Part shown: in pieces, positions 34,141-46,322 of the stretch
Position numbering within the stretch: position 1 is the stretch's first letter
Layout of the letters: each line of letters starts with the position of its first letter
DNA from: Microdochium bolleyi
Lineage: Eukaryota; Ascomycota; Sordariomycetes; Xylariales; Microdochiaceae
Assembly: GCA_001566295.1 (NCBI GenBank)
Contig: KQ964248.1
Span: 2,046,001 to 2,110,000, forward strand
DNA: 64,000 bases
Direction of reading: 5' to 3'
Made by a program: the position numbers and the translations under genes
The notes under the pieces: generated by a model
Databases searched by the model: none
Seen by the model: only the letters and a program-made list of their open reading frames with translations
What the model was told of the DNA's origin: nothing

Positions 34141-35470
34141 GATGTGTACTCTTGAATTGGCTCGTCCAGAACTTGGTGTTTGGGTGAGAGAGGTCAGGTG
34201 AGACGGGCTGGCTGTTTGCGTCTAAGTGACGTGGAGCGGGTGGATTCAATGTTATCTTGGACGGTGGGGTCGGGTTCCTTGCGTGCCTGACTACTGACCG
34301 AAGCCAAAAAGCAGGCGAGCTTCAAGAAGGATGTAACCTTGATATATATACTAAGGGTCTGACCTGAGTCCCTGGGCGGTGTAATCTGTACCCGTCGTCC
34401 TCGCGGAGCAGGAGTCACACGGAACTCGCCGACGCAGGCGGCCATGTCCCATGTCCAAGACAAGTTGCCGCGCCCAGTGACCACTTGCCTGGTACTCGCC
34501 CCGCACATCCCGCGACCATACGAGAGATATAGTCCGCTTTCGCCCTGCCCAGTCCACTTCCATACGAGCGATATAGTCCTCATTTTCAACCTCGAAATGA
34601 CTCAGCTATGCCAAGCCGAGGAACGCCGTCGGTTACCTGGCATGATGAGTTTTTCGATAGGGGTTCCGGTCGCTCATTTGGTTGTGGTTTGATGACTCAA
34701 CCATGGAGATGGAGCAACTTCAACGAGTTTTCTCACCCTCCGGTTGGTGCCGTTTTGGCCACGGACTGAGACATGCTGGCACCACCTGGCGAAGCCCTGC
34801 TGTCTTCAACAGGTAGCACACCGCTGGCCACGACAGGATGTGATGGATGACCACCAACTGCCTGGCGTACCTGGCCTTCTGAACCGGATAGCCGCCTTAG
34901 GACTCGCCATGGGGGACGTGAATCGACAGCAGAATTCCATCCTGCCCACTCGCAGAGTTTCAGAGGCTTCATCTGTACCTCCGGACCCAGAAGCTAATCA
35001 GCGATGCCGGATGTCTGCCCTGGCCGGCGGCTGCATTGCAGGACGAGTGCCATAAGGCTAGCCCTGGCCCGGACCCCCAAACTCCCCGTCACAGCGTTCC
35101 ACTCCAGGCCCGTCCCTGGTGTGGAGGTGCCTTACTTGCAGGGGTGCTCAGCGTCCACGTTGCCCCCATCCAAGCTCCCGGTTTGTCCGTGAGGTCCCCT
35201 GGCGATTATGTAATGCCCCCCCCCACCCCGACCCAAGGCCTCGCCTGCCGATATCTGGCTCCATTGGCGTCTCCGGAAGTATTGGCGGCAGAGCTCCCTC
35301 TCGCTGCGCCCCTCCTCCATCTTCCTTCTTCAGCACTCCATCTGTGCGCCAATCTAGCGCCTTCACCCCTCTTGCGCATTTGCAGGTCGCCTTTCTGCGG
35401 TACAACTCGGTCGATAGTGCTCTCAGGAATACACAGACCGCCGCACACGAGGCCTCGCCAACTCGCCGAG
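34141..35470. other. Divergent intergenic region LOG gene-CLPTM1 homologue
   Basis: A 1.3 kb spacer with the two promoters. On the plus strand from 35036 a frame stays open in phase with the CLPTM1-like gene for 145 codons, but its composition (Pro/Leu/Ala-rich, no signal or domain) suggests leader sequence. No other element recognised. Confidence 0.55.
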
Positions 35471-37517
35471 ATGCCCGAAGGTGCCGCGGCCGGCCCTCCC
35501 GCGGGGCGCGCCGCCCCTGATCAGGGCGGCTCGATGATGTACAAGCTGGCACAGGCTGCCGTCATGTACTTCGGCATGAACATGCTCATGCGGCAGTTCA
35601 TGCCTGGCAACAAGCAGGAGACAACCACGACCACGACAGACGCCAAAGGAAACACGGTTCAGGTCGTCACCACCTCCGGCCCCATCCCAGCCTTCCACGA
35701 CAGGCCTTTGCAGCTCAACGAGGGTGCTGTCTACAATCAGATCCCGCAGAAGGTTGCGCCCATTTGGCCTGCAGACAGCAACATCGACATCCTTGTCACC
35801 CTCTCTGACACCTTCCGCCCGATCAAGATTGCCAGCATTCCCGAGCAATATGTAGCTCTGAAGGAATCCGACTTCAAGCTGGGCAATATGAAGGAGTCCC
35901 GCACCGCCGAGATCGAGTTCGAGGTGCCAAAGGCTGTTCAAAACAACGGCACCCTCTGGGGTCACTTCTACATCGGACGGGCCGGCGCAAACCTGGACCC
36001 GATGGAGCCTGACTTCGACCCTGCCACCGCTGCGCACTTCTCATTCCCTCTGACCCAGTACTTTCCCAAGAAAAAGGTCGTCAAGACTCGCAACCTTCTG
36101 GACGACAAGGTTGTGGAAGAAGAAGTCGTGGAGGAGGAGCCCAGTGGACCCGTCATCGCCAATTACTACCACCCTAACACTACGCTCAGCTTCGTCGATC
36201 TCGGCGTTGCCGACTACCCGACCATGCACCCTGCTACGCGCCGCTTCATCCATCTCGAGGCCACTGGCGCCAGAGATGCCTCTGGTCAGAACTCTTGGTA
36301 CTGTAAGTTGCAATGGCTCCTTAAATGTTGGGGACCTTCAAGCAGACTGACATCCTATGGCAGACCCGGTTCTCTTTGTCAATACCTTCTGGCAGATGCG
36401 TTCTCAGCTCACGGTGCTCAACGAGACCGTCACGACCTTACCCCTGCGCCTGGACCTCAACAACCTGCGCGCTTGGCAGTTCCACCTGATGGCATCCATC
36501 GATGCCTCGTCCAAGCAACAGGCTCACCAAGCTGCTTTTGCTGGCCCGATGCAGGGTGGCAGCGACGGCAGCGAGATAGAGCTGGTCAAGGAGGTCCTTT
36601 TCGACTCCAACCCGTACCTCCTCGGCATCACGATCGTCGTCAGTATCGCGCATATTTTCCTCGAAATGATGGCCTTCGGCTCCGACATCGCCCATTACCG
36701 CAAGAAGAAGGACAACGTCGGTATTTCGGTCCGGTCCATCCTGGCCAATGTCTTCATGCAGACCATCATCTTCCTGTACTTGCTCGACAACACGCAGAAT
36801 ACAAGCTGGATGATTCTCGGGTCCCAGGGCATAGGGATTCTCATTGAGTTCTGGAAGATCACGACAGTCGTTGATGTCAAATTTGGCCCGTCACCGCCAG
36901 GATCACTTCTACCATACACAATCACCTTTGAAGACAAGGGCAAGCTCTCTGCGACTGAGGAGAAGACCAAGGAGTACGACGAGATTGCGTTCCGGTACAT
37001 GTACATGGCCGGCGTGCCCCTGCTGCTCGCCTACGCTGCATACTCGCTCGTCTACGACTCCCACAAGTCGTGGTACTCGTATGTGATTACGACATTGGTC
37101 GGCTCTGTCTACGCGTACGGCTTCCTGCTCATGGTTCCCTCGCTGTACATCAACTACCGCCTCAAGAGCGTCGCGCACATGCCTGGCAAGGCCATGATGT
37201 ACAAGTTCCTTAACACCTTCATCGACGACCTGTTCGCCTTCACCATCAAGATGCCCCTTCTGCACCGCCTCGCCACCTTACGCGACGACGTCATCTTCTT
37301 CATCTACATCTACCAGCGCTACGCGTACAAGGTCGACCACACTCGCGTCAATGAGTTCGGGCAGGGCGGTGACGACGAGCCCGAGCAGGAGCAGGAGCAG
37401 GAGCCTGAGGCCCGCCCCAAGTCGATGCCCACTGTCGACGCCGCAGCCGAGAAGGTCGAGGAGTCCGCCAAGGCAACAGGTGCGAGCATGTCGGGCGAAG
37501 CTAAGAAGAGAAAGTGA
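35471..37517 (+). CDS. CLPTM1-family multi-pass membrane protein
   Basis: Homologue of cleft lip and palate transmembrane protein 1. Mammalian members are ER/Golgi membrane proteins, CLPTM1 retaining GABA-A receptors and CLPTM1L acting as a lipid scramblase; the fungal role is not established. Two exons, 35471-36302 and 36364-37517, give 661 residues. An N-terminal hydrophobic anchor lies near 22-46. A large lumenal beta-rich domain (about 60-370) contains NNGTLWGHFYIG, PNTTLSFVDLG, FVNTFWQMRSQL and NETVTTLPLRLDLN. Membrane segments follow, for example PYLLGITIVVSIAHIFLEM, LANVFMQTIIFLYLL, ILGSQGIGILIEFWK, PLLLAYAAYSLVY and VGSVYAYGFLLMVPSLYINY. The family block FIDDLFAFTIKMPLLHRLA and IYQRYAYKVD ends the core, before a Glu/Gln/Lys-rich hydrophilic tail. 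The start was set at 35471 because the upstream in-frame extension looks non-coding. Confidence 0.93.
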
Positions 37518-39603
37518 AGGATTTACGATATTGCTTCGCATACGTCTGGAGCTCCCCCTGCACAGATGCATGGTGGCAGGAGCAAGGATACGAAATGCCA
37601 CAGCGCGGAATCTCTAGCCAGCTCTTTGAGCTTTACATGTATATAAGTAGTTAATTGTGCTGCAACATTCAGCATGTAATACGAACAAAAGCAGGGGAGG
37701 AAACTTTCGTCTCCACAAACTCTGTTCATCGGATCCTTTCGAGCTGTTGACTCGGGAGCAGAGCCTGTGAGCGAGCAAGATATGAAGTGAACACACCCTG
37801 TCATGTCTAACGTGCCTGGCGCCGTGGAATATTTGTGTGTATGTCACTGCTTTTCTTTTTTCCCGCCCGAGACCTCTGCCGCCACAGAAATCTGGACCCC
37901 TCCGAGTACCTGCACCAGCCATGATGTCTCTGATCTTGCTGCCGCCTTCCGACTTCCTCTGTACGTGTCAGAGGATTTGCACTGCAATAGGAAAGGTGAC
38001 CTTCATCGTTGCCGCTCAGGTCATGCTGGACTTATTGTATGACCCCAGCAGCCGTCGTTGGCGCCGGCCACACCGCCAAGCTCCATCAATGGTCCCGAAT
38101 CTGCGAACAACTGAAGCCTTCGCCATTGGCAAGGCACCGCTTTTCGATATGGGCGCGACATCTACGGTACGCCGAGGCCAAGGTGCTGGGTGATGTGGTT
38201 GCGGGACTGGAAGGGGCCAGCGAGTCCCAGTCGTAACCGGTAACCCAAAAGATCCAGTTCACTGCTTTTTTAGCTTACGCGAGACGTCTCCTGCAGCCCC
38301 GGCCGCCTACATGCAGTAACTCCGGCAAGCTGACAAAGCGCTTTCGATAGGTACATTGTCTTGACTGCAAAGGGTTGGCCCCGTCAGCTCGCATGCAATT
38401 GCTGGTCTCATTGCTGGTGAGACACACTTACTATAGTACAGCCTTCGGATTCAGCCCTACCACAACACGAGGAGTCAACCCAAAAGGACATCCCCGGAAT
38501 ACACCCGTCTAAACTCCGCATCGGGTCACAGCGTTGCCCTCTGCAAGCCATGACCGGGCTGAGAGCAGCCTCAAGCCTCTCTCTCCGACCCGTTACATTG
38601 CCCCAGGCTTGTGGTCTGGGTCAAAGTTCAGGATGAATTGCCGTACCGTGGACTAGCAGCGGGCCGCCCTGGATCTAAATTTACACGTCGCCAAGACTGC
38701 CAATAGCTTAACGCGGCTGAAAGCCGGCTGTGACCTTGGTGGCGCTAAAGACCGAGCTGAGTTGAGCTCCAAACCTTTGGACTCTCCCCGTCTGGCCCCC
38801 AAACAACCTTTAGGAAGGTACATAGTAAGCTATGCTGGATTGAACAAGAATGCAGCACCCCTCTTGCTGACCCGAACTTGACTTCAACTCTGCACAGTAC
38901 CACAACCTGTTGCTCTCTACACCACCCACCAGCTGCAATCTGCTGCAGAGAGATGAGCTCTGTCACAAGCCACCTTGCTGCCACGATACGCAAAGCCGAG
39001 CAGGACCCCACTGCGCCTAGCAAGCGGCAGCTAAATTGCCAGGGTCCCCCCTTCCAGGAGGCTGACCCCCAAACCCACGTTGCGTCACAGGTCTTCCCGA
39101 TCTTCCGTTCTTTCCAGCACACCCCGAAGCTGTCTGTTGGTCTCCCGTTGTCTCGAAACACGGCTACCTCGTCGACGCGGCACGACAACAATTCTCCGGC
39201 TACGCGTCCTCTTGCACGTTCCCTGTAGAGCTCATCCCACTGACTCGAGGGCTGAACGACCACTTGCCGATCCCCGCTTGAGGGCCCTTGCTCGCCAAGC
39301 TAGTCCCTCGGACTTGATTCGAAAGCCGCCTAGAAAATTGATGGACAAGCAGACGTATTCTTGCTCCTGACCACCAGTGGCGCAGCGAAAGCTTTGAAAC
39401 ACCCGGGCGACCCCGCAGAACGCCTGCAGAACAAAGTCCACGACCGGCGCCCGACCAGACGACAACACTTCCGCTCTCCATACAGAGGTGTCTGCGCGAA
39501 AGGGGGGCTTTCGTCCAGAAATCGCCATTCAAAAAAGTAATGAGATTTGCGGCAGGCCCGAGCAGATGACCCATCGAGCCGCCGGGGCAGAAGCAACAGC
39601 AGC
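37518..39603. other. Intergenic region, 2.1 kb
   Basis: Lies between two plus-strand genes. Frames such as 38745-39263 on the minus strand have no domain, and their codon use is unlike the neighbours. I see no RNA gene, repeat or mobile element; it probably contains the 3' UTR of the CLPTM1-like gene and the promoter of the next. Confidence 0.55.
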
Positions 39604-40894
39604 ATGAGCCACGAGACGGTCGGCTCCCTGCTGGCCGTCATCGCCAACAGCCTCAATGACGCCCTGCGGGCCATGATGTTCGCCGACAAGCGCGGCTGGG
39701 CACGCGACGAGTTTGAGCAGCTCCGCCTCCTCGAGGACGCGCTCGATCTCGCCAAGAAGGACTTCCAGGAGCTTCCCGCGCTGGTCAATGGGCGGGTCTA
39801 CTATGAGAACGACCGGACTGGTGAGCTTCCTTTTAGCAGGTCGAAAGCCATCGTCCGGCTACAAGCTCCTATAATCGAAGCATGTGCTAACAAAAGAGTC
39901 TTGTTACAATATTGCAGGCGAGTCACTCGAAGATTTACGGATACTATGCACACGCTTTGAGCTGCACGCTCGGACATTTAGAGACTGGCTGCGGACAGGC
40001 GGGCCTGTGAACCCAGCCTGGGCGACCGAGACGATACAGCTGAAGCGCGAGCTGCACCGCTCGCAGTGCCGCGCCCTGGCGAGGATACACGCCACACAGC
40101 AGCAGGCGCGGGGTCGCTGTCTCGGCGCACAGCAGGTTTACAAGATACAGCAGCAGAAGCAACGGAGTTCAACCGATAGCGACCACGAGCAGCGGCGGCT
40201 CGAGGAGGCGGCGATGTGCAACCAGACGGGCGCCTTCGAGAGACTGGGGGAGTCTGACGTGGCGTTTGTGTGCGACTTTTGCGACGGATACATCGTCTGG
40301 GAAGATCTGCGGGAGATGCCGGCGGTGCAGAACATGGACGGCAAGCTTGGCGGGGGCGGCAGCAGCGGCAGCGGCGACACCGCCGGGGAGGAGCTCGAAC
40401 CGATGAGCGCGATTGGGGCGACGCTTACGCCAGCGGCGGTATGGGAGGGCGAAACTGTGCCCTTGAGCCCTGGTTTCCCCCCGGGCGCGGCAACAGCAGC
40501 TTCCAGCCGGTCTCGCAAGAACTCGCGAGCCAGTCCAGGGGTAAAGGAACCCAGTGCGGCAGGTGGAGGCGGCGACGACAGCTACATCGCAGCCCAGCGC
40601 CAATGGCAGGCCACAGGATTTTCCCAAACGACCGGCGCAGAGAAGCCCATCGTCTTCGCACCCCTTGCCATCGCGAACCATCTCCCGCCCGACGGACCAC
40701 GAGACTGGCAAGCCGGCCTGCTGTGCCCGTTCTGTGACGACTACTATTACGTCGAGCAGGGCGACCCTGATGCCGACCAGATCAAATACGTGCAGAACGA
40801 GAACGGGTTCGTGGACCTGAGCGCGCTCAAGGAGCACCTCGAGTGGTACCACGCACCGATGGTGTCGAACAATCCGAGCTGCAGCGTCATGTAA
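39604..40894 (+). CDS. Unrecognised protein with two CxxC zinc-finger-like sites
   Basis: I do not recognise this protein. Two exons, 39604-39820 and 39918-40894, give 397 residues, with strong GC-third-position codon use. An N-terminal helical region (1-190) is rich in charged residues (MFADKRGWARDEFEQLRLLEDAL; TIQLKRELHRSQCRALARIH) and includes a Gln-rich stretch. A first CxxC occurs in FVCDFCDGYIVWEDL. A Gly/Ser/Ala-rich low-complexity linker follows (about 235-300). A second site, LLCPFCDDYYYVEQGDPD, is followed by LKEHLEWYHAP, together spaced like a divergent C2H2 finger (Cys, Cys, His, His). The start is the first ATG in good context; an upstream in-phase frame begins without ATG. A zinc-binding role is inferred from the Cys/His spacing only; no enzyme motif or targeting signal is visible. 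Confidence 0.8.
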
Positions 40895-41408
40895 TATGAT
40901 CCTGCACAGGAAGAGAAAGGGTGATGGATATGAAGGAGAGGAGGAAGAGGAGGAGGAGGAAATTGCATACATGGAACTTCTTATTAGAATAGCGTGGCGT
41001 CACGGCTTGGATTGTTATTTTTTCACGCAGAACATTTGCAATAGTATGGAGAAGGATTGCGCGAGCACGCCTCACAGTCCCAATTGAATGGCAGATCACA
41101 GTTCGAGGGAATACTGTATATACGAAAGGGCATATTTACAAGTATCTCAGACATGTAGACCGCTTGAGTTACGTATGTAATAGGCGTCATGAAAGTGAGA
41201 CAACTGGCCACTGTGCATTGGAACTGTTCAGTTCCCCTTCCCTGAGTGAGTTGTGACTTTGGGTCAATCGTCCAAGGCCGGCAAGGACCAGGTCAAGGGA
41301 ACCGTAGATTTCAACGTGCGGGAGCCGCCCGTCCGACACTCAGCAAAGGGATGTCCTGTTGTTATCTCGTCTGGGAGAGATGCCCGACATCGCCTTGACT
41401 GGCAATAT
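40895..41408. other. Convergent intergenic region (CxxC gene-SEC22)
   Basis: About 0.5 kb between converging 3' ends. It contains a purine-rich GAGGAGG tract at 40935-40965 just after the CxxC gene. Likely only 3' UTRs. Confidence 0.6.
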
Positions 41409-42221
41409 CTAGAAGAACCGGAAATACACAAAGAGTATGACGATCAAGCCGAAGACACCAATCGGCGCGTACTGCTTGATGAGCAGGTCCCAGTTGATCT
41501 TGACGGCTGCTTTGCGGTACTTCTTGCTGTCGTCCCGCAGCCGACTGGAGATCTCGCCCATGCGGTCGAGCGAGTCGCCTCTGTACAGCAGGTCCTCGAT
41601 GTTCTTGGTCATGACCTTTGTGACGTCGCGCAGCTCATCGTTGAGCTTGTCGAGGTTCTGGGTCGCCCTGGCGTCTGCGTATGTCGCCTTGGTCCGGCTG
41701 ATGAAGGTGTCAAACTCCATGAACGCGTAAGGGCGCAGTTGTGGGGAGTGCAGCTGCGACTGGGAGTACGAGTTGGCAAACTCGGTGGATAGGTCGGAGA
41801 GGTATGTGAAGGCGAGTTTGCGGGGGTATGCGCGCTCGCTGATGCATACGTAGACTATATCTTGCGCAATGAGGTAGCTAGACAGCCAGTGCGTGTCAGC
41901 ATGGGAAACAAGGAAGGGCTAACTGCCTTGGGAGTGATGTATCAATTCGGCAGCCTTGAATTTGAGGACAGGCAGGCGTACTGTAGTGTGTAGTTGCCAC
42001 TCTCGATACTCGCTTGTGGCTCGGCATTGCGGTTTAGCCTCCGCAAGATGAGCTTGATCTGCGACTTAACCTCAGACAGGGACGACTCGCTTTGCTCGTC
42101 ATCGACGGACGCGCACAGCATCAAGCCTGTTTGAACAGCATTAGCCTAGGTCTTCTTTTCCGTGCCGTATTGGATCACTCGCACCATCGTTCAGGCGAGC
42201 TATTTGTGTTGACCTGATCAT
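41409..42221 (-). CDS. SEC22: R-SNARE Sec22
   Basis: Vesicle SNARE for ER-Golgi traffic in both directions. Three exons, 42221-42185, 42126-41982 and 41877-41409, give 216 residues, the expected size. The first exon encodes only MIRSTQIARLNDG, found by joining a donor at 42184 to the LMLCASVDDE segment. The N-terminal longin domain covers about 1-125 (ESGNYTLHYLIAQDIVYVCISERAYPRKLAFTYL in two blocks across intron 2). The SNARE motif spans about 130-190, with the zero-layer Arg in IEDLLYRGDSLDRM. A C-terminal membrane anchor (PIGVFGLIVILFVYFRFF) leaves no lumenal tail. Introns fall within the longin part. It diverges from the ASXH-domain gene. Confidence 0.96.
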
Positions 42222-43055
42222 TGTGACAACTGGCGAGGATCGACTGTGATGTAGGAGTTTGAGGTGCTCTGCTCAGCGGCTGTCCGGCCTGGAATATCTC
42301 CCAAGCAGTGTCGAGAGGCAGTGCTTCGTGTGATCGATGGCCTGCCACGTACGCGCCAACGCGATTGAGTGCGCGTGACCCTGCGAAGCTATGACGTGAG
42401 GGTGAGGCAGCCGTGAGCGACGAGAGTGTGTACGTGTCCTCCCGAGATGTGGTGTGTTTGCCGGGGCTGCCGGGTATTCGGTGGTTGCTCGCACGAATTA
42501 TCGATTGGATCTGGGTCGTGAGTGAAAGAACGGGATTGAGTTTGTTGTAGCGGCTGTATCGGTGGTTGTATGGAGGAAACACCACCTTTGGGAATATCTA
42601 AATGTCTGGAGCTGGAGTTGACACATCCGTAGCTCCCCCCGAACGGCACAAGGGGCTATTAGCCTGTCCAGGCCCGTTTGATACTCACTGAGAACTGGAA
42701 TTCCACCGCTAGGACAGGTCTAGAATCAAGTATGTACCAGGTAACCATAGGGCTCCACTCGCGGAGACGCTCCTGCCGATCTCGACCAGCAGCTGCACCT
42801 CTCCTCGCTCCTTCGAGCAATCACGTCAAAATCCCATGTCGTACCACGAGTTAGTGGCGATTGCAAACCACAACTTTAAGGTATCTATCTACTGCAATGA
42901 TATCGTATTCAATTTGAGCCTGCGGGCCTGGTGTCTGGGACTTTGCAACATGGCAGCTTCTCGCCAGGTCTGTCGTCGTTTCCACACATTCAGAGACGAC
43001 TCCCACAACACCAGCACCTGATGGTTAAGAACCATGCCATCCCCGTACCACAACA
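42222..43055. other. Divergent intergenic region SEC22-ASXH gene
   Basis: A 0.8 kb region expected to carry both promoters. A 137-codon minus-strand frame overlaps the SEC22 leader and first exon in another phase and is not supported as a gene. No motif recognised with confidence. Confidence 0.55.
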
Positions 43056-44313
43056 ATGAAGCAACCGGTACAATTCCAACTCGAGCAAGACGAGAACTTG
43101 GCAATGGTGACTCCTGACAACGAGCCCCAGGCTGAGCAGCCCGTGCGAAGATCGGGACGCGCCTCCAAAAGGCGCAAGCTAGGCTTTGATGCTAAGCAGG
43201 ATCCCGTCGCAACCGAAGCCGCGCATAGCCATATGGCAGCAGCTTCAACCCTGACAACGGCTTCGGACTCAGGACTTTTGGAGGCCAAGGCCAACTCGGG
43301 CACGGAGGCACGCAGACCTGGCGAGGAAGCGGCAGTCACCCAGATCTCGCCGAAGTCGACAACACCTACTGGCGCAGAGCCACCGGACCAGACACACGCG
43401 CAGGCAGAAGCACGAGAAGACAATCCTGGCACAGTCGTCGTCCAGTATAAGGATGATCTCTCTGCAGATGCGCCGATGCCACAGAAAGCCAAGACGATTG
43501 CAAGCCACAATGAGAATGTTCCCGTCCGCCGCAAGGGTCGTTCTAAATGGGATGACCCCATCGAAATGCTCACGAACCAAAAGTCACCTCTAGGAACAGC
43601 GATGCTGAGGGTGAGTTGACCCGCATTGTACTAATCAACCTTCCGCTAATTCTGAACAGGATCTGCTTTGTACCGATCGTGCTTGGGATATTCTCACCGA
43701 GGATGAGAAGAAGCAGGTGCTCAAGGAGTTCCCGCAGGGAGCTGACATCCTCGAGCCTGGCACAGAGAAGGCGAGGCCGAACATTGCATCTCTTCGCAAC
43801 AACAACAATTTCAGGCACGACATCTCGCGCTACCAGGAGGATTTACGTGAGGGCCGGCACGACCCGGAGTGGATATCCCAGGCACAAGCAGCACATAGGA
43901 AGCGCGAGCTTGGCGTCTTCGACGCCTTTTTGGCAAAAAAGTTTGAAGAGGATTGGGGAATCCCGATGCCTTCGCTGGGTGGAGATGCCAGCCTTGATAC
44001 ACCTCCCGCCGCCAGTCTCTTGAGCACGACTTCAAAGGTTGTGCCGGAAGAGGTCTCTGATCCGCCCAGATCGTCACATGATGTACGTGACGATCATACA
44101 AATCACACTTTAGCAAGAAAGGAGGAGGATGGTGAATGTCATCTCGGCGCACAAAGTGTGGCGTCGGGCGGAGAGGCTTGTCACGACTTCCCTCACGACC
44201 ATACAGTCGCTGCTCCCGAGCAGCGAGAAACTGGTTGCTCAGATCCGGCCAAAGCTGCCTTTACAAAAGCGGGCAGTACAAAGAATACGGAAATGCGCAC
44301 ATCATACGCATAG
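43056..44313 (+). CDS. Asx-homology (ASXH/DEUBAD-type) domain protein
   Basis: Nuclear-type protein with a fungal Asx-homology domain. In animals the related DEUBAD domain of ASXL proteins activates the histone H2A deubiquitinase BAP1; fungal partners are not known to me. Two exons, 43056-43610 and 43660-44313, give 402 residues. The N-terminus carries a bipartite-like basic stretch (RRSGRASKRRKL, about 31-42) suited to nuclear import, then a disordered Ser/Thr/Ala/Glu-rich region to about 165. The ASXH domain spans about 170-285: KSPLGTAMLRDLL, AWDILTEDEKKQVLKEFP, NIASLRNNNNFRHDISRYQEDL, GRHDPEWISQAQ and FDAFLAKKFEEDWG. The tail (about 290-402) is disordered and rich in His, Asp and Ser. The intron splits the domain between its first and second elements. 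Confidence 0.85.
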
Positions 44314-44785
44314 CTTCATAGGAACGCTCTCGGGATTCGAGGAAGATGTTGTTGTTGAACAGTTTTCTCCTTTCTGGGACACAGTACGCGCCCCAGAGGC
44401 GAGGATGACCCTCGTCATCTTCGGCAATAAGAACTCTTAGCTGCACACGATAAATAGCAATGATGTAAAAGACTACTCTGAGTTAGCGAGATTTACTGCT
44501 CTACAAGAGATCATAGAAGTCCTCAAGTTGTGACGCCTGCCATCGACAGGTGCCCCACCGAACAAAAGTCGACGGCGATCCCCCCACATTGAACATAACC
44601 TTGAGCTTCGTGAACAACACCATCGAAGAGCTGACGCTTCACAAATTTGCCAGAAAGATACTGAAAATCTACTGCGGCTGAGGATTTAATCACGTCTTTT
44701 TGTTACGACTTCGCTCACGGTTACAACTGAGCGTCTTTTCTGCACGAGCCGTCTCAGCCAGGGCTTTCAAATTGCACAGGCAGGC
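44314..44785. other. Intergenic region ASXH gene-ELP5
   Basis: About 0.5 kb between two plus-strand genes, carrying a 3' UTR and the ELP5 promoter. Nothing else recognised. Confidence 0.6.
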
Positions 44786-46188
44786 ATGCCACCAGCAGCG
44801 CAGACACACGCGCGATCGCATGCACTCCTCCTCCTTCAAAAGCTGCTCAACCTCCGCGACAATGCCAGCCCGCTGACGCTGGTCCTCGACACGCTCGAGC
44901 AGAGCGGCAAGCCACTCGTCCGGGAGTTCCTGCTTAGAGGCAAGGTATGACAAAAGTAGCTGGCATATTGTTATCATTGTATTGTCCAGGCTATTTAGCT
45001 ATGCCATCCTACACGGAGGACCTCCTGGTGGTCAATATTTGGCTCATTACATATTTGCTAACATCGCCACATCTCAGATCGCCAAGAGCAAGACGATATT
45101 CGTCTCGTTCGAGTCGCTACGAAGGCCGCAACATGTTGACGTCTTCGTCAAAGCCCGCGGCAAGTCGCCAGAGGCTCTCTGCGCCGAGGTGGTGTCTCAC
45201 TATGGTGCTGCTCCTGCTGCGGCCGGTGCCGAGTCCGCGGGGAAGAGTAAGTCCCCGAGTTTCTTGCAGATGGTTCTTGTCCGGTAGCGCAGCACTGGTC
45301 AACCGAGAACCACACGTGGACATCACCGTTCGACGCGGCGGCTAACTTCCTGATACAGAAGTCCTCGTGGTGATAGACAGCCTCAACCCTCTTTCAGCCA
45401 CATACTCGTCCTCCCTGCCCGCGATACTAGGCTCGCTGCTCCGCACACCAGCCGTCAGCATAGTCGGCGTGTACCATACTGACGTCCCCTCCACCCCGTC
45501 GCCGTCATCACCATCATCACACTACTACGAGCCATCGGCCCTCGCGGTCCTCACACACCTCGCAACATCAGTCATCACTGCATCGTCCCTGCACCAGGCC
45601 CTCGAGCGGAAGAGGGCGCGTGACAGGAGCTTACAGGAGCCCGGATGGGGTATCGGCGAAGGGCGCGAGGGTGTGCTCGTGGGGCTGCGGCCGCGGAGGC
45701 ACGGCTCTGCGGGGGTCAGGGAGAAGACGGACGAGGCTGAACTGAGGAGTAGCAGGCAGGGCGGGCTCATGCTGGAGATGGAGTTGCGGCGGCGCAGCGG
45801 CCGGTCTGTCAGCGAGAAGTTCGTCTTCGTGCCCGGTAGGACGGTGACGGCAGCAGCGATTGGTCGCAAGGAAGGCCAGGGCGAGGCTGAGGGATCTTTG
45901 TTGTTGTCGGGAGCCGGCAAGATCATGTTGCTGGCGGACCACCCACTGTTTGCTGCGTCGAGAGCCGGTGGCGAGGATGCTGGAGGTGATGGTGCGGGAG
46001 CGGATGGCGAGGAACAGCCCGAGTCGACGTTCAATCTCGGCCTCACGGAGAAGCAGCGCAGGGACAGGGAGGGTATCGTGCTGCCGTACTTTGACGCGCA
46101 GACGGACATTGGGGCTGGCGAAGGCGGTCGTATTCTCTACGAGATGGGCAGGGAGGATGACTTTGATGACGAGGAGGATGAGATATGA
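44786..46188 (+). CDS. ELP5: Elongator complex subunit Elp5
   Basis: Subunit of the Elp4-Elp5-Elp6 RecA-like subcomplex of Elongator, which supports wobble-uridine (cm5/mcm5U) tRNA modification. Three exons, 44786-44944, 45078-45246 and 45359-46188, give 385 residues. The RecA-like fold starts with ALLLLQKLLNLRDNASPLTLVLDTLEQSGKPLV, then the strand SKTIFVSFESLRRP, helix segment GKSPEALCAEVVSHYG, strand VLVVIDSLNPL and the loop SIVGVYHTDVP. No Walker A motif is present, as expected for Elp5. A Gly/Arg-rich and Ala/Gly-rich region intervenes. The C-terminal peptide that contacts Elp4 in the family is recognisable by STFNLGLTEKQRRDREGIVLPYFDA, followed by the acidic end DDFDDEEDEI. It converges on the proteasome gene with a 134-base gap. 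Confidence 0.9.
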
Positions 46189-46322
46189 TAGACGGCAGGT
46201 CAATACTTCACCACGATACACGCCTGCCCACGAACTTCACACAAACCTCGATCGAACCACAATAATACCACCAAGCGTATCTTGTTCTTCGTGTTACAGT
46301 CCTCTACTAGAGGTCTATTGAT

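Noticed and set aside
38745..39263. 172-codon minus-strand frame in the 2.1-kb spacer
   Set aside because: Random-looking composition, frames open on the other strand as well, no splice context.
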